Shown in pieces: positions 34,396-43,763 of a DNA stretch of 64,000 nucleotides. Origin of the DNA: UBA1535 sp964371035. Its GTDB lineage: Bacteria > Bacillota > Clostridia > Tissierellales > Sedimentibacteraceae. A program made the translations under genes and the position numbers. The stretch spans positions 18,357 through 82,356 of the forward strand of contig CAYJLG010000009.1 in assembly GCA_964371035.1 (NCBI GenBank). Direction: 5' to 3'. The notes under the pieces were generated by a model. That model was not told the origin of the DNA. It worked only from the letters and a program-made list of their open reading frames with translations, and did not search any database. Each line of letters opens with the position of its first letter. The stretch's first letter is position 1.

Positions 34396-35400
34396 ATGAA
34401 AGCTAAGCTAATAATTGTCAGCAAAGATAAGGATTATATTAAACATTTTTCAGATGTATTAGCCGAAAACCACGTAGAATCATTTGACATAAAAATAATG
34501 TCTGATTTAAATGACATAGACGATTTGGTTAATCAAAATATTTTTGATGCAGCACTAATAGAAGAAAATTTAATTTCAAAAAGTTCAACATCATACGAAT
34601 ATACCGATGATTTTATTTTAATTGAGCGGATTTCCTACAAAGAAAGTGGCTCGAAACAAACAATAGGAAAATACCAAAGAATTTCCTCTATTGCAGGAGA
34701 AATTTTAGGTGTTTGTTCAAAGCTTAGCTTAAAAATGGCAAAAGATAAAAATGAAAAAATAACAGCCGTTTGGTCGCCATGTGGCGGAGTAGGTAAAACA
34801 TCTGTGGCTCTTGGTTATGCGTCCAGAAAATCACTTCAAGGGAAGAATGTTATATATCTATGCCTTGAAAATTTTTCAAGTGTATCAACCTATTTTGATG
34901 ATACCGGGAAGAGTATAAGCACAGCACTCGAAAAATTATTGGATAAAACGGAAGAAAACATCACGGTAGCATTAAAAAGTATAAAACTAACAGATAGTTC
35001 AACAAATATATCATATTTTTGCCCACCTAATAACTATAAAGATATGAATGTACTAGGAAAAGAAAATATTAAAAAGCTATGCACGGCGTGTGCGATGATT
35101 GCCGATGAAATTGTTATTGATATAAGCAGTAATTTTGATGAAAAAACAGAAGAAATCTTTAAACTGTCAGATGAGATTTATTTAGTTTGTGATGGAACTG
35201 AAAATTCTAATACGAAAGTGTTACAATTCACTACTCAAAATGATATATGGCAAAACATCAAATCAAAATGTACCTTGATAAACAACAAGGATTCGGATAA
35301 TAGTTCTTTAGCTGCTATTAAAAAAATTAATTTGCCAATAGTAAAAAACAAAAGGACCAAAGAGGTATATAAGACCTTGTCAACATACAATTTTAATTAG
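34396..35400 (+). CDS. tadZ: TadZ/CpaE-like ParA-fold protein
   Basis: A 334-residue protein. Residues 1-about 110 look like a receiver-type (pseudo-REC) domain: KLIIVSKDKDYIKHFSDVLAE and FDAALIEENL. Residues about 120-320 are a ParA/MinD ATPase with a P-loop SPCGGVGKTS (about 127-136), in which the usual signature lysine (KGGxGKT) is replaced by Cys. This is the TadZ/CpaE layout, which places the Tad machine at a cell site. It is directly followed by the TadA ATPase gene. Confidence 0.8.
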   Translation: MKAKLIIVSKDKDYIKHFSDVLAENHVESFDIKIMSDLNDIDDLVNQNIFDAALIEENLISKSSTSYEYTDDFILIERISYKESGSKQTIGKYQRISSIAGEILGVCSKLSLKMAKDKNEKITAVWSPCGGVGKTSVALGYASRKSLQGKNVIYLCLENFSSVSTYFDDTGKSISTALEKLLDKTEENITVALKSIKLTDSSTNISYFCPPNNYKDMNVLGKENIKKLCTACAMIADEIVIDISSNFDEKTEEIFKLSDEIYLVCDGTENSNTKVLQFTTQNDIWQNIKSKCTLINNKDSDNSSLAAIKKINLPIVKNKRTKEVYKTLSTYNFN

Positions 35401-35415
35401 GAGAATAAGTGAACC

Positions 35416-36696
35416 ATGAGAGAAGAAACAAAAATAAGGATCATAGGCGAACTTAGAAAAACGATACAAGATCTTCCAGAATTAACAGTATTGTCAGATG
35501 ATCAAATAAAAGAGATTGCATCAGAAGAATTAAACAAAAAAACAGAGTGGGCTAAACTTAATGACTTTGAATTATCTTTAGAACTTAACTCTATGGATTT
35601 TTTAGAACGAAAAAATATTAAAGACGGCGTATTTGAAGCAATTAGAGGGTTAGGTGTATTAGGAAGAATTATTTTAGATAGTGACATAACAGAAGTTATG
35701 ATAAACGGGCATGATAATATTTTTGTAGAAAAAAACGGTAGACTTTACAAGCTTGAAGATGGATTTGAAAATAAGCAAGAGCTTGAAACTATAATTACAA
35801 AATTTGTATCTTCTGCTGGTAGAGCTGTTAATGAAAGTGAACCTATTGTTGATACAAGACTTGAAGATGGATCTCGTGTCAACGTAGTAATGCCCCCTGT
35901 TGCTCTAAATGGACCTATAGTGACAATAAGGCGATTTCCTAAAGAAGCGATGACTATAGAAAAGTTAATAAAGTTCGGTTCTCTTAGTAAAGAAATAGGC
36001 GAAGTGTTAGAACTGTTAGTAAAAGCTAAATATAATATATTTGTAAGTGGTGGTACAGGAAGTGGAAAAACTTCATTTCTAAACGCACTGTCGAACTTTA
36101 TTCCAAGAGATGAGCGTATAATAACAATAGAGGATTCTGCTGAACTACAAATAAAAAACATAGATAACATAGTCAGATTAGAAACCAAAAATGCAGGACC
36201 AGATGGTAAAGGAGCGATAACAATAAAAGATTTGATTAAATCTTCTTTACGTATGCGACCTGAAAGAGTAGTAGTAGGCGAGGTAAGAGGTGGCGAAGCA
36301 CTTGACATGTTACAGGCCATGAATACAGGGCATGACGGCTCGCTGTCAACAGGACATGCTAACTCGACAAAAGATATGTTAAGTAGACTTGAAACCATGG
36401 TGTTGCAAGGTGCGGATGGCTTGCCCTTAGAAGCAATAAGACAACAGATAGCATCGGGAATAGATATAATAATACATCTATCAAGACTAAGAGATAAAAG
36501 CAGAAAGACAATGGAAATATGTGAAATCGTAGGATATGATCAAAAAACAGGAACATATGAGCTTAATTACTTATATGAATTTATAGAATCAGATAAGAGC
36601 ACAAAAGATAAAGTTATAGGTGAGCTTACAAGGACGAACAATAAAATGATACATACTGATAAACTTAAAAATGCAGGCATATATCAAGAAATTTAG
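35416..36696 (+). CDS. tadA: TadA/CpaF-type secretion ATPase
   Basis: A 426-residue type II/IV secretion ATPase that powers pilin assembly. An N-terminal helical domain (about 1-90) is followed by GRIILDSDITEVMINGHDNI and TRLEDGSRVNVVMPP (N2 domain), then Walker A GGTGSGKTS at 212-219, the Asp box IITIEDSAELQI, Walker B RPERVVVGEVRGGEALDML and the His box STGHANST. Length fits CpaF (about 420-480). It precedes the two inner-membrane TadB/TadC genes. Confidence 0.96.
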   Translation: MREETKIRIIGELRKTIQDLPELTVLSDDQIKEIASEELNKKTEWAKLNDFELSLELNSMDFLERKNIKDGVFEAIRGLGVLGRIILDSDITEVMINGHDNIFVEKNGRLYKLEDGFENKQELETIITKFVSSAGRAVNESEPIVDTRLEDGSRVNVVMPPVALNGPIVTIRRFPKEAMTIEKLIKFGSLSKEIGEVLELLVKAKYNIFVSGGTGSGKTSFLNALSNFIPRDERIITIEDSAELQIKNIDNIVRLETKNAGPDGKGAITIKDLIKSSLRMRPERVVVGEVRGGEALDMLQAMNTGHDGSLSTGHANSTKDMLSRLETMVLQGADGLPLEAIRQQIASGIDIIIHLSRLRDKSRKTMEICEIVGYDQKTGTYELNYLYEFIESDKSTKDKVIGELTRTNNKMIHTDKLKNAGIYQEI

Positions 36697-36705
36697 GAGG
36701 ACGAT

Positions 36706-37479
36706 ATGCGCGAATATTTGGACAAAAATAATGAACCGACAGATTATTCAAAACCATATATAAATACTACAAATCACATTATAGCTTTTTTTATAGGATT
36801 TGTAGGCGGATTCGGAATATCTTTTGTATACTATGCCAACATCATTATATCTATAATAGGTGGAATTATTGTAGGTATCATATATATACCTATTTATAAA
36901 AAAAACATAGTAAAAAAAAGAAAAGGGAAGCTAAGAGTACAATTTTATGAGCTATTAGAGTCATTATCTGTTTCTATGAGAGCAGGAAATCAAATCTTTA
37001 AAGCACTTGAAAGCGCGAGAAAAGATTTAGCATTAATATACTCGGAAGAAAGCGACATAATTGTTGAAATAGATCTAATACTTGCAAGATTTAAAAATTC
37101 AGTCACGATATCAGATTCTTTTACTGATTTAGCAAAAAGAAGTGAACTTGAAGATATAGAAAATTTTGCCTCATCATACAGCACGATAGCAGGAAAATCC
37201 AGTAGAGAAAATGAGATAGTAAAAGATATACAACAAATTATTTCAGACAAAATGGAAATGGAAATGGAGATGGAAACTCTTATGACCTCATCGAAGAATC
37301 AGTTATACATAATGTTTGTAATGCCCCCCTTGTTGCTCCTATATATGAACTATGGAACGGGTGGGTTTCTAGATGCCATTTATACTACAATTCCAGGGCG
37401 AGTAGTAGCAACTATAGGGCTGATTATTTACCTTGGCGCATTCTTTTTCGGCAACAAACTTTTAGATGTAGAAATGTAG
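36706..37479 (+). CDS. tadB: TadB-like inner-membrane platform protein (T2SS F family)
   Basis: A 257-residue protein with paired N-terminal membrane helices (about 28-65), a cytoplasmic T2SSF domain (VQFYELLESLSVSMRAGNQIFKALE, FTDLAKRSELEDIENFASSYSTIAGKSSRENEIV) and C-terminal helices (about 200-255). It forms the membrane platform driven by TadA. A short coding repeat (MEMEMEME) at 37253-37276 gives alternating Met and Glu in a helix. It lies 9 nt after tadA and 9 nt before tadC. Confidence 0.88.
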   Translation: MREYLDKNNEPTDYSKPYINTTNHIIAFFIGFVGGFGISFVYYANIIISIIGGIIVGIIYIPIYKKNIVKKRKGKLRVQFYELLESLSVSMRAGNQIFKALESARKDLALIYSEESDIIVEIDLILARFKNSVTISDSFTDLAKRSELEDIENFASSYSTIAGKSSRENEIVKDIQQIISDKMEMEMEMETLMTSSKNQLYIMFVMPPLLLLYMNYGTGGFLDAIYTTIPGRVVATIGLIIYLGAFFFGNKLLDVEM

Positions 37480-37488
37480 GAGGGTAAA

Positions 37489-38538
37489 ATGTTTTTAATA
37501 ATGATTATACCTACGATAGTTTTCGTGTTTTGGACAATCCTTATGTTATCTGCTACGCAAGAAGATCTTGATGAATTAAGATATAACAAGATAGTTGATA
37601 ATATACAGAAGATAAAAGAGCTTGAAATCAAATATGAAAAAACAATGACAAATCAGGAATTGTTGAGTGGAATTAGTTTAAAACTAAATCAAATTTTTAA
37701 TGGAAACGGCGAAAGTATACAAAAACAAATATCTAAACTTGAAAGACAAATAGATAACATTTCAGACGGAAACCTAAGAGGAGTAAGCATATTCGATATA
37801 CCCGGTTATACTTTTTTTAGAAAATTTGATTTTATAAAAGACATAGATTTTCGGAAAAATTTGCTTGCAAAATGTACGGAATATTATGGGCATAGACATG
37901 CAAGCTATAGAGTGAAACAAATATTTTCAAGAATTATTAATTACAGCTTGTTCGGCTTTGTTCTTTGCATTCCGTTGGGTGTGATATTTACTGAAATTAT
38001 TAATCAAACACAAGGACTCATGATCATGCTTATTGGACCTGCATTTTTCATCTTGTTAGGGTACTCATACAGCAGCAGTTTAGATTCAAAAATAAAAAAA
38101 AGAAGATCATTAATAACTAGACAGTTTCCAAATGTAGTTTCAAAATTAGCACTACTTGTAACCTCGGGAATGATTATAGACAGAGCATGGCAAGAAACTT
38201 CAAAGAGTGGTAGCGAAGGCTTATACAATGAAATGAGAGTTGTTACCGAAGGTCTTAGCAATGGACTTAGTTACGAGATAGCATTTACTGAATTCATAAA
38301 AAAATGCAACACCAAAGAAACAGCTAAATTAGCTTCTTCCATAATTCAAGGCATGTCAAAAGGAAATGCAGAGATAGGTGAACTTTTAAAAGGTATGTCT
38401 AAAGATGCTTGGGCGGAAAGAAAACACAATGCAAAAAGGGACGCAGAAACCGCAAACGGGAAACTATTAATTCCGATCATGGTGTTATTCGTAGACATAC
38501 TTATCATGATAATGCTACCTGTATTTATGAGTTTATAA
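37489..38538 (+). CDS. tadC: TadC-like inner-membrane platform protein (T2SS F family)
   Basis: A 349-residue second platform protein. It has an N-terminal helix (1-20), a charged cytoplasmic stretch, paired helices around 150-195, a T2SSF domain (RQFPNVVSKLALLVTSGMIIDRAWQETSKSG, CNTKETAKLASSIIQGMSKGNAEIGELLKG) and a C-terminal helix (LLIPIMVLFVDILIMIMLPVFMSL). Tad systems normally have a TadB/TadC pair, as here. AGGAGG is upstream of the ATG. Confidence 0.88.
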   Translation: MFLIMIIPTIVFVFWTILMLSATQEDLDELRYNKIVDNIQKIKELEIKYEKTMTNQELLSGISLKLNQIFNGNGESIQKQISKLERQIDNISDGNLRGVSIFDIPGYTFFRKFDFIKDIDFRKNLLAKCTEYYGHRHASYRVKQIFSRIINYSLFGFVLCIPLGVIFTEIINQTQGLMIMLIGPAFFILLGYSYSSSLDSKIKKRRSLITRQFPNVVSKLALLVTSGMIIDRAWQETSKSGSEGLYNEMRVVTEGLSNGLSYEIAFTEFIKKCNTKETAKLASSIIQGMSKGNAEIGELLKGMSKDAWAERKHNAKRDAETANGKLLIPIMVLFVDILIMIMLPVFMSL

Positions 38539-38580
38539 AACAGAAATCATTTAAGTACTGTAGAAAAATTACAAGTTGTT

Positions 38581-38607
38581 AAAAATCTTGCATTTATGCA
38601 AGTTTTT
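38581..38607 (+). terminator. Attenuator-like hairpin between tadC and the pilin gene
   Basis: AAAAATCTTGCATTTATGCAAGTTTTT is a near-perfect hairpin ending in five T, placed between tadC and the Flp-like pilin gene. It could reduce read-through or protect the 5' end of a pilin mRNA. Confidence 0.55.
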
Positions 38608-38646
38608 GCGTGCAAACGCTTAAATTTTTAGAAAGGAGGGATTGAG

Positions 38647-38880
38647 ATGTTTAATAAAATCAAAGAATTAACTTCAAAAATGCATATTAAATTCTTAAAC
38701 TTTAAAAATGATGAAAAAGGTATGGAAGTTATTCAAGTAGTTATGCTTGTGATGGTAGGTGTAGTAATTATATCTGCTGTATGGGCTGCTATGAATGGAC
38801 TTTTAGAAGAATGGTGGGATATTATATTCGGAAATTCAGATGCACAAGAATCCAACTATAATGACAATAATGGAGGTTGA
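38647..38880 (+). CDS. Flp-like type IVb pilin precursor
   Basis: A 77-residue protein. A basic leader ends in DEKG, the likely prepilin-peptidase site, followed by a 20-residue hydrophobic helix (VIQVVMLVMVGVVIISAVWAA) and a short acidic and Asn-rich tail. Size, leader and position fit an Flp major pilin. The residue at +5 after the predicted cut is Gln, not the usual Glu, though Glu is at +2. A strong AAAGGAGGG site suggests high expression. Confidence 0.8.
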   Translation: MFNKIKELTSKMHIKFLNFKNDEKGMEVIQVVMLVMVGVVIISAVWAAMNGLLEEWWDIIFGNSDAQESNYNDNNGG

Positions 38881-38920
38881 TTTTCAAAACAACAATAATA
38901 GTTATAAGGTGGTGACTTCA

Positions 38921-39604
38921 ATGAAACAAATCTATAAAAATGAAAATGGATATGCAGCTGTTGAAGCCGCTATCCTTTTTCCTATTATTTTTATGATTTT
39001 TTTTGCTATCATTATGCTTTCTATGTATCTACCTACAAGAGCGGTATTGCAACATGCTACACAATACACCACAAATGTATTAGCAACCGAAAACAGTGAT
39101 ACTTGGATAAAGTATGATGAAAATTCAGATGAATATGTGTATCTAAAAAAATCAGATTTAACAAATGTATATGTAAGCTTCTTTGGAGAAGATTTAGCTG
39201 GAGCATTCAATAATTTGACAAGTGGAAATTCAACAAATAAGACTTCACAAAATAAAGCAAAAATTATAGTTCAAAAAAAATATGATGAAGCACCTACCTT
39301 CAAATATGGGGAGTTAGATGTAGAGTTCACAATGTTGAACTATTTGATATATAAAGAAATTATTGTAACTGCAACAAATACAATACCTATACCATTGGAT
39401 TTTTCATTTATAGGATTTCCAAAAGAAATAAAACTAACGGTTACATCTATAGCAACAGTTCAAGACGGAGATGAATTTTTGAGAAACATTGATATTGCTG
39501 TAGATGTTGCTAAGACAATAGACGATAAATTAGGAATTAGTGAAATGTTAAAAGGTGTTAAAGATTTTAGTGACGGAGTAGGAGATTTTTTAGGTTGGAA
39601 TTAA
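38921..39604 (+). CDS. tadE: TadE-like pseudopilin
   Basis: A 227-residue protein with a short leader ending in ENG, then YAAVEAAILFPIIFMIFFAIIMLSMYLP, the TadE hydrophobic segment with Glu at +5, followed by an extracytoplasmic domain. I start at the ATG at 38921 with AAGGTGG upstream; the frame is open to 38840 but that part overlaps the pilin gene and lacks a start signal. Pseudopilins of this type are processed by the prepilin peptidase and act in pilus assembly. Confidence 0.85.
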   Translation: MKQIYKNENGYAAVEAAILFPIIFMIFFAIIMLSMYLPTRAVLQHATQYTTNVLATENSDTWIKYDENSDEYVYLKKSDLTNVYVSFFGEDLAGAFNNLTSGNSTNKTSQNKAKIIVQKKYDEAPTFKYGELDVEFTMLNYLIYKEIIVTATNTIPIPLDFSFIGFPKEIKLTVTSIATVQDGDEFLRNIDIAVDVAKTIDDKLGISEMLKGVKDFSDGVGDFLGWN

Positions 39605-39614
39605 GGAGAAGAGT

Positions 39615-42440
39615 ATGTTTAATTTTTTCAAAGAAGAAAGAGGTGTAGTTACTATCATAGTAACGCTTATGCTTATTCCTGCCATGCTTATTACAGGAAC
39701 AGCTGTAGATGTCGCTCGCATAATGACAGCAAGAAGCATAATCCAAGACGCTAATCTTTTAGCAGCAAATTCAGCTATGACCGAATATGATGCAATGTTG
39801 CAAGATGTTTATGGATTATATGGAATTTTAGAAACTGAAAATGATGAAACACTAAACAACATGATTGATATATACATAAGAACCGCTATTTTAGGAGAAG
39901 ATTGGCAAACTCTTGAATTAGGTACATTTCAGTTGTTTCAAGGAGCAATAATTAGCACACCGAGTGTTGAGTCAAATCAAACATTAAACACAGATGTCAT
40001 GCGAAGGCAGATAGAAGAGTATGCTAAGTTAAGGCTGCCGACTATTATCGTAGAAGACATAATAAGTGCACTAAGTGCATTTGAAAAAACAAAAGCAGAT
40101 ACAGAAGTTATAAATAAAAAATTAGAAATAGATGGAAAACTTGAAAAAATTTTCAAAATTTACAATGAAATTTATGATTTAATAAAATACACATTAGACA
40201 AAGACGACGATTTTTTGCATGAAGCGGCTGAAGAAGACGTAAATTCTTATTTGCAAAAAATTTACAAAGAATTGACCAACTTAGAAAGTCTTAGATTGGA
40301 TTATGTCGTTGCACATGCGGCAATAGAGTCAGGTGCTATAGAATCATCAGCATTTATCGCAGAAAACTTAGAAGACACACAAGAAGAATACCAAGCTGCT
40401 TACAGTGCGATAAAAGCTAATTTAGACAGTCTTATAAACGGAGGAACTGTCGGAAGTGTATGGGAAAACGGCACTTATGAGTTAGTAGATGACATAAGAG
40501 TATTTGTAACAGGGAGTTGGAGTACGAACAGTACAGAAATTGGGCTTAAAAAAACATTATCTAACAACATTGATACACTGAAAGAATTTTCCGCAAAATA
40601 CGGCGATGAAGACACTTTTTCAGAAGTAGCGAATTTGACTTCAAATTCTAAAAAAGTTACTGATAAGCCGATAACAGGAAATAGAATCAAAGAGATTGAT
40701 GGGTTAGACTCACACGATAGCCTCGTGACAAAATTACTGGATTTGACTGTAAAAGCGGATTTAATTAAAGATGAATTAAAAGACGATTTAGATGAATTAG
40801 AAAGCAAGTTAGAAGATGCCTCAGATTCATTAAGAATAGGAATGACTGGAGGCACTGAAGAAGATTTAAAAAATGGTGAGTCAGACGGTGTTGATGATGA
40901 AATTAATTTGATAGAAGAATATAGAAAATTAATAGAACTTTATGCTACCGATACATCTTTTGATTATGGAAACAATTCTTTAAAATATTTAAATGAATTA
41001 ATAGATGCACTTGAAAATTTTACGTATGACTACTATGGAGACGGCAATGGAGAATTTGACGGCACATACAAAACCTCGTTAAATAATATTGCTTCAATTA
41101 ATGACGGATTTGATAAATATGTCATTGATGAAATTACTCAAAATTCTGAACCTGATACATTAGAATTATTGAGTATGACAGAGCCGCCTTTGTTTGAAAT
41201 CGCATCTAATTATATACTCTTTAAGGATATAAGCGTTAAAAACAAAGAGTTCTATGATTATTTAGACGAACTATTCGGTCAAGAAAGAGCTTCAACAGGG
41301 AAAACACCTGATGAAGAAGCCGAAGATGCAAAAGGTGATATTTTTGATGCGTTTGAAACCATGCAAGCAGAATTTAAGAAATTAACAGGTAGTGATGTTG
41401 GCGGTGCAACAAAATTTGAAGGAACAATCTCTAATTCAGAGGAATACGAAGAAGGGCCGGTTTTATCAACTGATAATGCTTGGGATGATAAAGATAACGG
41501 TATCGACAAGATGCTAAAAGATGCACTAAGCGGTAATTTGTTGAGCTTGCTTGGAAATTTTGCAGACGATGCTACTAATAAACTCTTGCTGTTAGGATAT
41601 GCTACAAACACTTTTTCTTGCTATACGACTGAAAAAGAAATAATTGCAAATAAAGATGATGCGAGTTATAAAGAACTAAAAGATGAAGATGTACCGTTAT
41701 CAATAAATGGTATTCCAATATCTAAGTCAAACAACTATTTTTATGAGAGCGAGCTTGAGTATTTATATAATGGAGATCTAAAAAGCGCACCTTCTAATGT
41801 TCGGTCGGTATTGATAGTAATAATGCTTATTAGATTCATATCGAATTATGCATCTTCATTTTTCATTGGAGTTGTAAATTCCGAAATAGCTCCATTAAGG
41901 GTTATACCTGTTTTCGGAACTGTAGTAGCTGAACTTCTAAGGTTAGCATATGCGCTTGGAGAATCTATATATGATGTGTATTTGCTCGTAGGCGGCAAGT
42001 CTGTTCCTTTTTTAAAGACAAATAAGACATGGACGTTTTCTATAAGCAAAATAGCTACAATTTTTACAGATACTTCAAAAGTCAAAAACGATTCATCGTT
42101 CGGTAATTTATCGTATAAACACTATTTATACTTTTTGTTGATGATAAAAAACGGCGATAAATTAACTGAGCGGATGTCGGATTTAATGTCTTTGAACTTA
42201 ACTCATATTAAGATCAATAAAGGTTCAGACGTGGAGGCTATGAATGCACCTAAAATAGAAAAAAATCTTGAAGTTGCAACTATCATAGCTGTAAAAAATG
42301 CGATTACCGGATTTTCTGTAAAGACAGAAATAGATTTAAATATGTTGTTTTTAAGATTACCTTTTGCCGTTCAAGGCGTTAACGATACTGTACCACCTGG
42401 TAAAATAAGGCTTGATGCGATAGATATGAGGGGGTATTGA
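39615..42440 (+). CDS. Large TadG-like / DUF5702 pseudopilin-like surface protein
   Basis: A 941-residue protein with a prepilin-like start (KEERG, then VVTIIVTLMLIPAMLITGTAVDVARIMTARSIIQDANLLAANSAM), typical of Clostridia TadG/DUF5702 proteins. The body (about 100-680) is mainly helical and acidic, with many D/E/K heptads, followed by a hydrophobic region around residues 730-800 and a C-terminal domain. It is much larger than proteobacterial TadG and probably extends outside the membrane as part of the pilus complex. It lies 10 nt after tadE and 1 nt before the next gene. Confidence 0.75.
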   Translation: MFNFFKEERGVVTIIVTLMLIPAMLITGTAVDVARIMTARSIIQDANLLAANSAMTEYDAMLQDVYGLYGILETENDETLNNMIDIYIRTAILGEDWQTLELGTFQLFQGAIISTPSVESNQTLNTDVMRRQIEEYAKLRLPTIIVEDIISALSAFEKTKADTEVINKKLEIDGKLEKIFKIYNEIYDLIKYTLDKDDDFLHEAAEEDVNSYLQKIYKELTNLESLRLDYVVAHAAIESGAIESSAFIAENLEDTQEEYQAAYSAIKANLDSLINGGTVGSVWENGTYELVDDIRVFVTGSWSTNSTEIGLKKTLSNNIDTLKEFSAKYGDEDTFSEVANLTSNSKKVTDKPITGNRIKEIDGLDSHDSLVTKLLDLTVKADLIKDELKDDLDELESKLEDASDSLRIGMTGGTEEDLKNGESDGVDDEINLIEEYRKLIELYATDTSFDYGNNSLKYLNELIDALENFTYDYYGDGNGEFDGTYKTSLNNIASINDGFDKYVIDEITQNSEPDTLELLSMTEPPLFEIASNYILFKDISVKNKEFYDYLDELFGQERASTGKTPDEEAEDAKGDIFDAFETMQAEFKKLTGSDVGGATKFEGTISNSEEYEEGPVLSTDNAWDDKDNGIDKMLKDALSGNLLSLLGNFADDATNKLLLLGYATNTFSCYTTEKEIIANKDDASYKELKDEDVPLSINGIPISKSNNYFYESELEYLYNGDLKSAPSNVRSVLIVIMLIRFISNYASSFFIGVVNSEIAPLRVIPVFGTVVAELLRLAYALGESIYDVYLLVGGKSVPFLKTNKTWTFSISKIATIFTDTSKVKNDSSFGNLSYKHYLYFLLMIKNGDKLTERMSDLMSLNLTHIKINKGSDVEAMNAPKIEKNLEVATIIAVKNAITGFSVKTEIDLNMLFLRLPFAVQGVNDTVPPGKIRLDAIDMRGY

Positions 42441-42441
42441 T

Positions 42442-43173
42442 ATGAGAAAAGATGAAAGAGGAATGATTGTAGTAGAAACTATCGGTTCGTTTATGTTGTT
42501 TTTTCTTCTTATGATGTCGATACTGAGCCTTATCAACATAGTTACCGTACAGGCTCGCATACATTATGCTATGACACAGACCGCAAACACAGTCTCTATG
42601 TACAGCTATGTTTTAGAGGTGACGGGTATAGCTGATACATTGATGAAAATTTCAGAAAAATCAGATGAAGTGGACGGAGATGCAGAAGCAATATCAAAAG
42701 AAATTAACAATATAGTTAATGCATTAAGTGATTTTTCCATAGAAGAAGTTGAAGAAAGTCTTGATAGAACAGGCGCTGTTTCACAAACGTATTTTGATCC
42801 TAAGATTATTTTACAAGCATTGTTAAACACAGGCTTAGATGAAGGACAAAAACAACTGTTTGAAATGGCAATTAGACCTATGATGAATAAATTTTTAGCT
42901 AATGGTCACATGAGCGGAGACGAATACCTAAAAAGCGCAAATGTGATTGGAGGGCTTGATGGTTTAGATTTTGCTGATTTTGATATACTTGGTAATTCTG
43001 ACAGTCGGCTGGTAGATGAAAATGGCGATCTAAAAATAACAGTAAAATATGATGTGGAATATAAATTTGGTGGTTTACCGCTACCATTTGAACCTAAATT
43101 GGGAATATCACAAGTAGTAAAAACAAAATTATGGTTAAGTGGAAGTGGCGAAGGCCATCCGTATAAGGAATAG
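42442..43173 (+). CDS. TadF/TadE-like pseudopilin
   Basis: A 243-residue protein with leader MRKDERG, then MIVVETIGSFMLFFLLMMSILSLINIV (Glu at +5 after the predicted processing site), followed by a helical extracytoplasmic region. This is the third protein in a row with a class-III prepilin-like N-terminus, equivalent to TadF or a second TadE. It is followed after 2 nt by the prepilin peptidase gene. Confidence 0.78.
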   Translation: MRKDERGMIVVETIGSFMLFFLLMMSILSLINIVTVQARIHYAMTQTANTVSMYSYVLEVTGIADTLMKISEKSDEVDGDAEAISKEINNIVNALSDFSIEEVEESLDRTGAVSQTYFDPKIILQALLNTGLDEGQKQLFEMAIRPMMNKFLANGHMSGDEYLKSANVIGGLDGLDFADFDILGNSDSRLVDENGDLKITVKYDVEYKFGGLPLPFEPKLGISQVVKTKLWLSGSGEGHPYKE

Positions 43174-43175
43174 AT

Positions 43176-43745
43176 ATGAGTATAAAAAAAACAAACACAT
43201 TAAGCATTAGATCAAACAATAAGCTTAAAAATTACATTATATACATATTCTTGCCTATTATATATGTAATTATATTTTTAAATACAGAGACAAGCTTATT
43301 ACAAAAAACAAATTATTTGACATTAACTACATTTGGATATATAGCAAGTGTGATAGATATAAAAACTAAGTTAATACCCAATAAGTTGATAATTTATATG
43401 GCGATTTCATGGTTTTTTATTACAACTATATCTTTATTTGTTGATTTTTACATTGCAGTAGAAACACTAAAAAGTAGTTTGGGTGGTTTTTTAATAGGAG
43501 GCGGATTATTTTTATTTATGTATATCATAAGTAAAAAAGGAATAGGCGGCGGCGATGTTAAATTTATAGCTGTAACAGGCCTTTTTGCAGGATATTCGGA
43601 TACAATGTCAATAATGTTTGTCAGTTCATTTTTTGCAGGAATTTTTTGTTTAATATTGTTGGCGATTAAAAAAGTAAAAAAGGATGATGCTATATCTTTA
43701 GCGCCATTTCTTTACATAGGCATCTTAATTAGTGTGTTTCTTTAA
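43176..43745 (+). CDS. tadV: Prepilin peptidase, TadV/CpaA type
   Basis: A 189-residue membrane protease (A24 family, six helices). The catalytic aspartates are in SVIDIKTKLIPNKLI and KGIGGGDVKFIAVTGL (GxGD motif). It lacks the N-terminal methylase domain and zinc cysteines of PilD, as usual for TadV/CpaA. It should process the Flp-like pilin and the three pseudopilins encoded upstream. Confidence 0.93.
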   Translation: MSIKKTNTLSIRSNNKLKNYIIYIFLPIIYVIIFLNTETSLLQKTNYLTLTTFGYIASVIDIKTKLIPNKLIIYMAISWFFITTISLFVDFYIAVETLKSSLGGFLIGGGLFLFMYIISKKGIGGGDVKFIAVTGLFAGYSDTMSIMFVSSFFAGIFCLILLAIKKVKKDDAISLAPFLYIGILISVFL

Positions 43746-43763
43746 GACAAGGAGGAGAACAAC

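Noticed and set aside
35745..36398. 217-codon minus-strand frame opposite tadA
   Set aside because: An antisense shadow of a clear secretion ATPase gene; the product matches no family pattern.
38840..38920. Upstream extension of the TadE-like protein
   Set aside because: It overlaps the pilin gene out of phase and would bury the prepilin-type leader; the ATG at 38921 puts the leader at the N-terminus.
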